Positions 58,001 to 64,000 of a stretch of DNA of 64,000 bases are shown here, piece by piece. The stretch's first letter is position 1. Each line of letters starts with the position of its first letter. Source of the stretch: Trichosporon coremiiforme (lineage: Eukaryota > Basidiomycota > Tremellomycetes > Trichosporonales > Trichosporonaceae). Both the position numbers and the translations under genes were made by a program. A model generated the notes under the pieces. That model had not been told where the DNA came from and ran no database searches. It worked only from the letters and a program-made list of their open reading frames with translations. Where the stretch lies: assembly GCA_039545355.1 (NCBI GenBank), contig BCJJ01000006.1, positions 1,426,001 through 1,490,000 on the forward strand, in the 5' to 3' direction.

Positions 58001-58682
58001 CGCAGGCTCGGTGACGGAACACTTGCTCGCGTCCTGCGATGAGGAGCCACGGAAGGCGACGCGCACCCCCGCCGTCGAGTATGAGAGCACGGCGAGCGCG
58101 AGTGGCTCGAGTGCCCGCCCGACGACTTCTGGCTTGGAGCTGCCGGTGAGGCGGAAGGTCACGATCACGCGCCGCGGCGCAGAGAAGATCTCGAGCTTTC
58201 CTTTGTCGACTCCCCTGGTCTTGGGAGACGTATACCAGCCCACGCTGGCGCAGGAAACCCAGCGGCACAGGCAGGACGACGAGTGGAGCATTGCGTCTTT
58301 AGCCACGACGGATACGCACACGACGCACGGCACGTTCCGCACTTTCGCCACGTTTGACACGGGACGGCCGAGCTTCGACCGCCGCCCGCCGAGCTGGGAC
58401 GCGCGCGGACCCTCGAGTTTCGACAACCACGGGCGACCTAGTATCGAGCAAAGGCGGCCCAGTTTCGACTACAGCGTCGACACGCACGCAACTTACAGCA
58501 TGGATCACGGCTCAGAGGACATGCACGAAGTCGAGGAGCCGATTCCCGCGTTCCGAAAGCGAGGACACGCGAAGCAGAGTTCCATCACTAGCGCCATGAG
58601 CGTGAGCAGCATGGGGCACGAGGCTGCCATCGTCGAGGTCACGAGGGCGAAGACGGCGATGGCCATGGAGCTGAAGCTGTAG
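55014..58682 (+). CDS. Large disordered Ser/Pro/Arg-rich protein (1222 aa)
   Basis: A single exon of 3.7 kb in a region where most genes have introns. No globular domain is recognised. The protein is low complexity throughout: Ser/Arg/Pro clusters (VRRARSTGSMTTPPSDG), Thr-Pro repeats (STTPTPCTPSEPS), and near residues 1115-1150 an array of short units of the form GRPSFDRRPPSWD / RGPSSFD / GRPSIEQRRPSFD. Many S/TP sites suggest control by proline-directed kinases. Such proteins in fungi are often polarity or cytoskeleton regulators, but no function can be claimed. The C-terminus (HEAAIVEVTRAKTAMAMELK) is the most ordered-looking part. Confidence 0.7.
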   Translation: MMPAAQRPPAGDRLGLATDSTLAPPSSDRFRAVSATVTSDGFPKGLELRRIKPVHGPRSWKPRNDEEVSESHNATLDSVVNSRRRQARTSTQSDVIKRPQPENVPPVPSLTVAGPSSSTSAMALEAPRPIIRHRSSKVRFSSPLRQELKDLDDDEKTSPTTTENKGAAELGLISRPKRSASLAHRNRTTTVRGGGKVIWAKSVHGAPGPSEAEPSRTSGRNASSPSTPAASVRRARSTGSMTTPPSDGPGRNPSQRMNGPRRQPSVRKPPPGLWGDLPATGTAPVRSASMGRRPAPQAMNDEPGGVDVSHAPKFSRSGLKRASVIMPTPKGQRPPTIAVPSKADVDQIRDMNLNSPKEGRPPSCGPSRISRTPSTRIGGFVRKLSKRSSPGVSRSMSTGSLPVISTPVLNDITHMDVPGRPGLKVSLQHTTRGLQLQPVAADPKAPPSSYRPLSTTPTPCTPSEPSFRAMSTTPTPRTAPTPPPLADAGFAGFQPLRAGRDEAVPLEVASATPRQPPTMQMPIPVPTPPKPVPAINAISASQDNAELRAGHVPVHTVPAPRAVPVRRPRPSSHLSTVSGVSGVSRRVSIHDMGEFGALPNGSTSSFLPSAGFMLPSPTRPSTFYASAPTRESIVPEYATAAPEWEDPALLPSVPQRGSSLLARSVPGSPALKHIDDRAEAHRRSLSGSPRTKTFPSPIQARFSSPSPTFAPPALPQQPRVAGTPPAPIRFSTARSSFQMRPRSSLSARRSLTASVPPILALDEVDEPLPGPESTPLPRTRGDVPHLPPLPQMGPLNVPFSRAAATVGPTGSRQRTSWQRRGHQAFASVGTLQDAHRSRTSVRSHRASFHTAHSDMTAESFFTDEASTASTSHPLSTPDLLLADIADEDGAVGLPDLPATIPQSWSLPQMARLSLNSGPPTEPLPDLPPRLERERTERGDSGRSSEDESTPSLSNDHSQSGQSEEPFGVPLTPPFTPTPLQPEKEILAEPAGSIESAAGSVTEHLLASCDEEPRKATRTPAVEYESTASASGSSARPTTSGLELPVRRKVTITRRGAEKISSFPLSTPLVLGDVYQPTLAQETQRHRQDDEWSIASLATTDTHTTHGTFRTFATFDTGRPSFDRRPPSWDARGPSSFDNHGRPSIEQRRPSFDYSVDTHATYSMDHGSEDMHEVEEPIPAFRKRGHAKQSSITSAMSVSSMGHEAAIVEVTRAKTAMAMELKL

Positions 58683-60960
58683 TCGTCCCCCGTAGGCGGA
58701 CTGAGCAGACAGCCACTATGTGCTGCTGCACGCTTTGCGAAAAGCGTCGACGCACGATCTTCAGCGCCCGCACCCCCCGGGCAGGACGTAAGCCCGTCAG
58801 CCACACTGCAGGCAGTGATTGGCAGTGATTGGCAGCGCTGTTGCCAGCCAGCAACGCACGTATCATTCTATAACAATTCTCACCCCCACAAACAACGTAC
58901 ATTAGCCCTCACGCATGGATATCGATTACTCCCTGTACCTTTCGTTGGCGGTTGCGGAGACGAGACAGTGGGTGGAGGTGAGTGCAGTGTGAGAGGCGGA
59001 TACGCGGAGCAACCTGTGATGTCGCTGGAGTCGCTGTGATTTGGCTTCACGACATTGCAGAGTCTGACCGACCGCACCAGGCGTGTGAGTAGCCGTGGAT
59101 TCTCACGCAACCGCATACTGCACTGAGGCATCATCTGCCCGCCGGCTGCTTGAGTGGGCGAAGGTTGGGGCCCTGGCCACAGATGGAGTGTCAATAGATA
59201 AGGAGCGGCTGTGGCCATACAAAGCACCACAGCGCACAACCCATTCCCACCCCGAGTGCCACGTGCTCCGTGGCCAGGGCGAGGCGTTTGCGGCAAAGCT
59301 GAGAAAGGCGGGCGTCCAGGTTACGGGCGTCAGGTCGTCAGGTATAGCGGCATGATCCACGGCTTTGCCATGGTCAACTCGATGCATGACAGGAATGCGG
59401 CTCGCATGGCTGTCCGCCAGGCAGTCACGTTCATCAAGGACGTCATTGGCGGTGACGGTGAGAAGCAGTAGCTCAGCAAGTCAAAAGCGATGAGTGAATG
59501 AGTGACGGCTCGAAGTCGGTCCGAAGTCGCAGGAGCGCAGTTCCGTAGATAGCGATAGGATGTACAAGACCCGAATGCAATGCACACAGCACGCAAGTCT
59601 GCATGTATATCGCGGCGCAGGTCCGATCCGGACGGCAAGCGGAGCGCATGGCCGACGTCGACGACGCTCGCTTCCGAGCGACGAGAACGATGCCGGCGCC
59701 CGCACGCCCCGACCGCAATGCGATGCAGTCTGCAGACTGAGGCCTCCGAGGGGCAGGAGGGCAGGAGGGCAGGCGGAGAGGCACGCGCACGCCCGCATGC
59801 TCTGTGGCCGCTGAGGATCCAACAGGCGACCGTGGTTCGCGCCGGCGGCGTCTCTGTCAGCGCCATGAACGCCATCTCGACGTGAGCTGCGGGTTGCTGC
59901 GATCCTGGGGAAAGAGAGTTTCCTTGGACGCGAACGCGCAAGTCGCGTCTTGCCATTTACTCATTTCAGCCATGGCCAGCCATGCTAAGGAAGACTGAAA
60001 GCCCAGGCATGCCAGACCTGCGTACCTGCGTCTAGACGTCTAGAATGCAGTTGGTTGTGTCCAGGAAAACAGGCCGCTAGACCCGCTAGACCCGCTAGAC
60101 CCTTTCAGACTGCAGGAACCAAACACACCTGGCCTATCAGACGGAGCGGTGTCGACTACTGCTTCTGGGTGTGTGGATCGCAAGTGCCCGCCAAGATTTG
60201 AGGCCAGTCTGTGCGCTTTAAGCATAGCATAGCCTTGGTGCGGTGTCTCTGTCAGCCTCAGTCCACTGCCGCCGACAGTCCACGGGTGCAGCAGTGACGA
60301 GACGAGACAGGAGGGCTAGAAGTGGGCACAGGCGGTGACGGCGGGGGGAAGCGGAAGGAGTAAGAAGGGGAGGAGATTGCGCAGGAAGTGACGGAGCAAA
60401 TAGGCTTCGCAGCCCTGGGCGTAGATGAATGCTCGAATGCTGGGTATTTCCGGGGTACACGCTGCTGCTGTCACTCTTCAGTGCCCAGGGACGCGAACGA
60501 CGCGACTCGAGACTCTCGAGACTCGCGCCTGGACCGGAGCACCAGACAGAGCATTAGCATTAGCAAGCGTTTTTCTGCCAGACACATGTTCTGCGCGCAG
60601 GTACAGAGGCGCACACACCGTCAGCGGCCATCTCGCTCGCGCTCGCGCTCAACTCTCAACTTCCGATTCACCTGCTTGCGCCTCACGGAGCAACCCTGCG
60701 CATCACCCCTCTCTGCTCCGAGAGGCGATGAGCGCCCCTGTCAGGCCCTGCCAGGCCCTCCCTGCCTTGCCCTGCCTTCCTCTCCGAGCGATGCATGCTT
60801 TCCTTTTTACTCGTCCACCAGGTCTCCGTCTCATCATCCTTCGTTCCTTCCTTACCATCGAACTTCCTTTATCTTTAACCCTCCTCTTCGTCGCCTTTCG
60901 CTTCGACCACTCTTTTTTCACTTACCTCACGCTCCTTCGCATATCACTCACATCCCCACA
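58683..60960. other. 2.3-kb intergenic stretch holding a hydrolase relic
   Basis: Apart from the alpha/beta-hydrolase fragment at 59260-59471 no gene is seen. Small tandem repeats occur (GGCAGTGATT near 58816; CGCTAGACC near 60078; GGCAGGAG near 59752). The final 300 bases are a pyrimidine-rich leader for the GPI-protein gene. Confidence 0.5.
59260..59471 (+). pseudogene. C-terminal relic of an alpha/beta-hydrolase (esterase/lipase type)
   Basis: Reads VLRGQGEAFAAKLRKAGVQV in one frame and RYSGMIHGFAMVNSMHD, ending FIKDVIGGDGEKQ, in the next. The pieces match the last 65 residues of HSL-type hydrolases, including the catalytic-His motif GMIHGF. The frames are broken near 59330, and the upstream HGGG and GDSAGG parts are absent. 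So this is a decayed fragment, not a gene. Confidence 0.65.
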
Positions 60961-61620
60961 ATGCTCGTCAAGGCCACCACCCTCCTCACCCTCCTCGCCG
61001 CCGTCAAGGCCATCTCCATCACCCAGCCCACCGACAACACCAAGTGGAACGGCGGTGAGACCACCACCATCACCTGGACCTCTGTCTCGACCGACGAGGA
61101 CACGTTCAACCTTGCCATCAAGGACAAGAACAACGACGTCAAGATCATTGCCGAGAACGTCGACACCAACTCGCACTCGTACTCGTACACCCCCGACGCC
61201 AACGCCGACGGTGACTTCAACATCCAGATCCTCTCNGCCAAGAAGAACCAGCAGAACGCCATCCTCGCCGAGTCGGGCTTCTTCGAGATCCAGCCCTCGT
61301 CCAACGCCAACGTCGCGTCTGACTCCGAGTCGTCTGCCTCGCCTTCGGCCACCACCTCGGCCGACGCCAAGACCTCGTCCGCCATCCCCAACAAGCTCAC
61401 CAGCCCCTCGGCTGACATCAAGTCGGGCGCCGCCGGCCAGACCCTCTCCATGTCCGCTGGCCAGAACCAGCCCTCGGCCGAGGCGACCAACGGCAACACC
61501 AACGGTGCCGCTGCCGCCTCCTCTGGCTCTGCTGCCGCCGAGACCCCCAAGTCTGGCGCTGGCGCTCTCGTCCCCTCGCTCGCCCTCGTCGGCGGCTCGC
61601 TCCTCGCCGCCCTCCTCTAA
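60961..61620 (+). CDS. GPI-anchored cell-surface protein, Kre9/Knh1-like domain (219 aa)
   Basis: Intronless. The signal peptide MLVKATTLLTLLAAVKA leads straight into an Ig-like Kre9/Knh1 N-terminal domain (ISITQPTDNTKWNGGETTTI; SYTPDANADGDFNIQIL; AILAESGFFEIQ), residues 18-115. A Ser/Ala/Thr-rich stalk of about 80 residues follows, likely O-mannosylated, and the C-terminus is a GPI signal (SGAGALVPSLALVGGSLLAA). It is probably bound to the membrane or the beta-1,6-glucan layer of the wall. Codon use is extremely biased to C/G third bases, typical of high expression. Confidence 0.88.
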   Translation: MLVKATTLLTLLAAVKAISITQPTDNTKWNGGETTTITWTSVSTDEDTFNLAIKDKNNDVKIIAENVDTNSHSYSYTPDANADGDFNIQILXAKKNQQNAILAESGFFEIQPSSNANVASDSESSASPSATTSADAKTSSAIPNKLTSPSADIKSGAAGQTLSMSAGQNQPSAEATNGNTNGAAAASSGSAAAETPKSGAGALVPSLALVGGSLLAALL

Positions 61621-63390
61621 GCGCGCGGAGCATGTCGATAACTACCACCATCCTGTGATGCGCGGGCCGGCACCGGGCGGGGAAGCCTGCCCGTCCCTCG
61701 TCTGTTCCCCCGCGCAACGCCCGGTACCTTGACAATCTCTCCTCTTCTTCCTTTAACGCTCTAGAGCTTTTTTTCACGGACTCTCTTGATGTATATACCC
61801 TCCTTTACTCTACCTTCTCTAACTCTCTGCGTCACGTCCATCTGGGCGGCGTCAGCTGTGTCAGAGTGATGCACGATCGTGAATCAACGTAGGCGCAGTG
61901 CCAAGCCAGACTAGACCACTAGGACAGGGCAGTGGATCCTCTTGGGGCGTGAGGCGTGCCTCGGAACCGTGCAATCCAAACAGACCCGCAGTCGGCCTGT
62001 ACCTCTTCAGCGGTGAGGAAGGAAGGTGCACGCGCAAGCTGTGCAAGTCGCGTCGCCCCGCGCACCGCACACAGCCCAGAGGTCCAGAGGAAGTTAGGGG
62101 CGTCTGAAGGTCTGGAATGCTGTGCCCCTGCATATCCTTCGCCCTTTCGTTCGTTGACCGGATCGGTACATCAGGAAGAGCGGAAAAGTAGAGGTCGGGT
62201 CCGCGTAAGTCGTGCCTAGCTGAGCCGCCCGGCGCGAGCGCTCGGAATCCGGAGCGGTTGCTTCTCCCCAGGGTGAAGCGCGTCAGGACGCGAGCGGACG
62301 CGCCGGGATAGGCTCTAGATGCTAGGCGTGCCACATCCCCTGGTCCTAATTTTGGGGAACTAGGCGCCACAAGCGAACAGAACGTGGTCAACGCGGTTCT
62401 CGCGCGGGAAAGTGTTCCTGCCGTTCCTGGTTTACCCGTGAGAGTGTGGAGGTGGAGTTACGCAGAGACCGAAGCGAGCTTCAGCCGGTGGCTTGGGCTT
62501 GTGTTTCGGCTAGCAACCAGCTGAAGGCTGATTGCCGACGACCATCGAGCACTGCGCACGTTGTTCACGTCGGCAGAACAAGGTACCATCGCAGCTTCGA
62601 CGGTGGTAGAGGGCGTCAGCTCAGCCTCCTCGCCTGTGTGTCTCGCATATCTGTCGCGACGTGGAGGCAGGTACCTCGTACCTCGACGCTAGCCGCAGCG
62701 AGTGTGGAGGCTGGTGTGGAGAGCAGAGCTACTTTGCAGGCGGGATCGAGGAGCACGGCATGCACTGTGGTGCTGGGCTGAGGAAAAGTTGGATGAAACG
62801 GCCGTATCTGTCCGTGGTACTCGCCAAGGCACCCAGAAGCAAAGGCACGCGCCTAAGCTGATTTCCTCCGCGAGGGGCAGATATGCGAGCTTGGGAGCGC
62901 CGCGCGGCCCGCAATGCTCGGCGAGCTTCGTGTAGTATGGAACTATCCCCACACTTTCCAGCACTGTATGCCGCATGCAGAGCCACGTACGAATCAGAGC
63001 GGGGCGTATAGTACAGTGAGTCGCTGGACTCCGCACACGAATGCGTACCCCACACTTAGCCGGTGGTGGGAGAGAAAGGGACGCCGCTCAAATCCGGTCG
63101 ATAAAAGTCCGAGTCTGGAGCCCCCGCGTACACTCACCGGGGTCGCCGGCGTCTCCGGGTTGGCCGGGTTTCCTCGCCGGCACATCCCACCTACGTGCGC
63201 ACATGGGCTCGGCTGGATCACCCGGCTCCATATATCCCGCTGGTCCCGCTTCCATTGTTTCTTGTTTCTCCTCGAGATTTCTTTGCCGTCGTTACATCAC
63301 ATCACTCATCACTTACGCATACATCATTGACGGCTGAGACACCAACACACCACAACAACTCTGCACCGACTTTTATCCACACAAACAATC
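61621..63390. other. 1.8-kb intergenic stretch, no gene seen
   Basis: Short overlapping ORFs only. The first 200 bases, with TTTTTTTC near 61765 and a TATATA run at 61793, look like the GPI-gene 3' region. The last 150 bases are a CT-rich leader for the next gene. Confidence 0.5.
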
Positions 63391-64000
63391 ATGTCCGCAC
63401 TCCGCTTCGCCCCCTCCCTCCGGGCCGCTGTCCGCTCCACGCCTGGACGGCAGTTCTCGACGTCCTCTGTGCGCNGCGCCCGTGACACTAGTGCGCGTGC
63501 ACCGCGCTCGGGCGGGCGTAAGTGGGCCACTGGCCTGGGTACGTGTTCCCCCTCCTGCTATTGCTACATAAGCTGACGTTTTCCAGCTCTCGTTGCCGCC
63601 GTCCCCGTCGCCTTCCTCGCCGGCGCGTGCTACCCGCCCCAGCTCGTGCTCATGTTCAACCCGCGCTACTCGCCCCCTCCGCCAGACAAGGACAGCAAGC
63701 ACGGCCAGGCNCTGATGGAGGAGACGGAGCGCGAGCTGCAGGACCTCATGGTCGTGGCGCAGCTCCGCGCCAAGCAAGACTGGTACGAGGCGAGGCCGTA
63801 CGAGAAATTCGACCCGCGCAAGGTGCACAACTCGCTCACTGCTGGGTCCCTCCGCGGCCCGGGCAAGCTGGCTGTGCCACCCATCGCGTTCGCAAAGGAG
63901 GACGAGAGCGAGGCCGTCGTCATTGTGCATCTCGGACGCGCGCTCTGCGGCCACGATGGCATCGTGCACGGCGGCCTGCTCGCGACCGTGTTCGACGAGA
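63391..64000 (+). CDS. Mitochondrial hot-dog thioesterase-like protein (5' part; runs off the window)
   Basis: Exon 1 is 63391-63538; exon 2 starts at 63587 and is cut by the window end. The start (MSALRFAPSLRAAVRSTPGR, then QFSTSSVR) is a good mitochondrial presequence. Residues 50-70 (LALVAAVPVAFLAGACYPPQ) are a membrane helix. The visible end (VVIVHLGRALCGHDGIVHGG, LLATVFDE) is the start of a 4HBT hot-dog fold, with the HGG and Asp-Glu expected near the active site. Family members split acyl-CoA thioesters; yeast Fmp10 is similar in layout. Two ambiguous bases lie in the coding part. Confidence 0.82.

Noticed and set aside
62446..62781. 111-codon forward ORF in the last intergenic gap
   Set aside because: Composition is random-like, overlapping ORFs exist on both strands, and no family motif is present.
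1..64000. CRISPR array, bacterial operon or prophage
   Set aside because: No regularly spaced direct repeats with unique spacers occur, and spliced genes and intron-bearing tRNAs show this is a fungal nuclear genome.

Overview
The window is nuclear DNA of a basidiomycete yeast, most likely a tremellomycete and plausibly of the Trichosporonales. The support is GC-rich coding sequence with strong C/G wobble preference, many very short introns (32-50 nt common, with CTGAC/CTAAC branch sites), compact gene spacing, intron-containing tRNAs, and protein families typical of the group, such as a Cryptococcus Xpt1-like Stealth-domain protein, a CFEM protein and Kre9/Knh1-type GPI proteins. The species is inferred, not shown. 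Gene models were built by hand from splice sites and reading-frame phase; every spliced model given as a CDS closes in frame.

Layout. 0-9.2 kb: Xpt1-like xylosylphosphotransferase, NIPA-type Mg2+ transporter, Pwp1 (minus) divergent from Nca2. 10.2-18 kb: a CFEM membrane protein whose N-terminal part is a tandem array of Kex2-type (KR) peptide repeats, mitochondrial uL23m (minus) divergent from a two-BIR Bir1/survivin, a pyridoxamine-oxidase-like flavoprotein and an NmrA-like protein. 18-22.2 kb is gene-poor: an unresolved minus-strand coding region, tRNA-Thr(CGT), a 70-bp LTR-like element with target duplication, a hexamer microsatellite and tRNA-Leu(AAG). 22.3-32.7 kb: SANT/Myb-like protein, tail-anchored coiled-coil protein, a small ORF, eL20, a CoA-diphosphatase Nudix with a 21-nt microexon, and Yos9/OS-9 ending in RDEL. 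33.3-39.8 kb: Emg1, uL4, mitochondrial bL33m, Cuz1/ZFAND1 and a GGF-PDDD repeat/EF-hand-like protein. 41.6-50.9 kb: a Zn2Cys6 regulator, a small ABM protein, a secreted acetolactate decarboxylase, Rpb7 and a Rax1-like RGS/membrane protein. 50.9-64 kb: a 4.1-kb stretch with no convincing gene, a 1222-residue disordered protein, an alpha/beta-hydrolase relic, a Ser/Ala-rich GPI protein and a truncated hot-dog thioesterase.

The genes do not form one pathway. Themes that recur are ribosome production (Pwp1, Emg1, eL20, uL4), mitochondrial function (Nca2, uL23m, bL33m, the thioesterase), ER and proteasome quality control (Yos9, Cuz1) and the cell surface (Xpt1-like, CFEM, GPI protein, Rax1). Four close divergent pairs probably share promoters: Pwp1/Nca2, uL23m/Bir1, Nudix/Yos9 and Cuz1/GGF-repeat. 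The best candidate for something undescribed is the KR-repeat/CFEM fusion at 10.26-11.93 kb.
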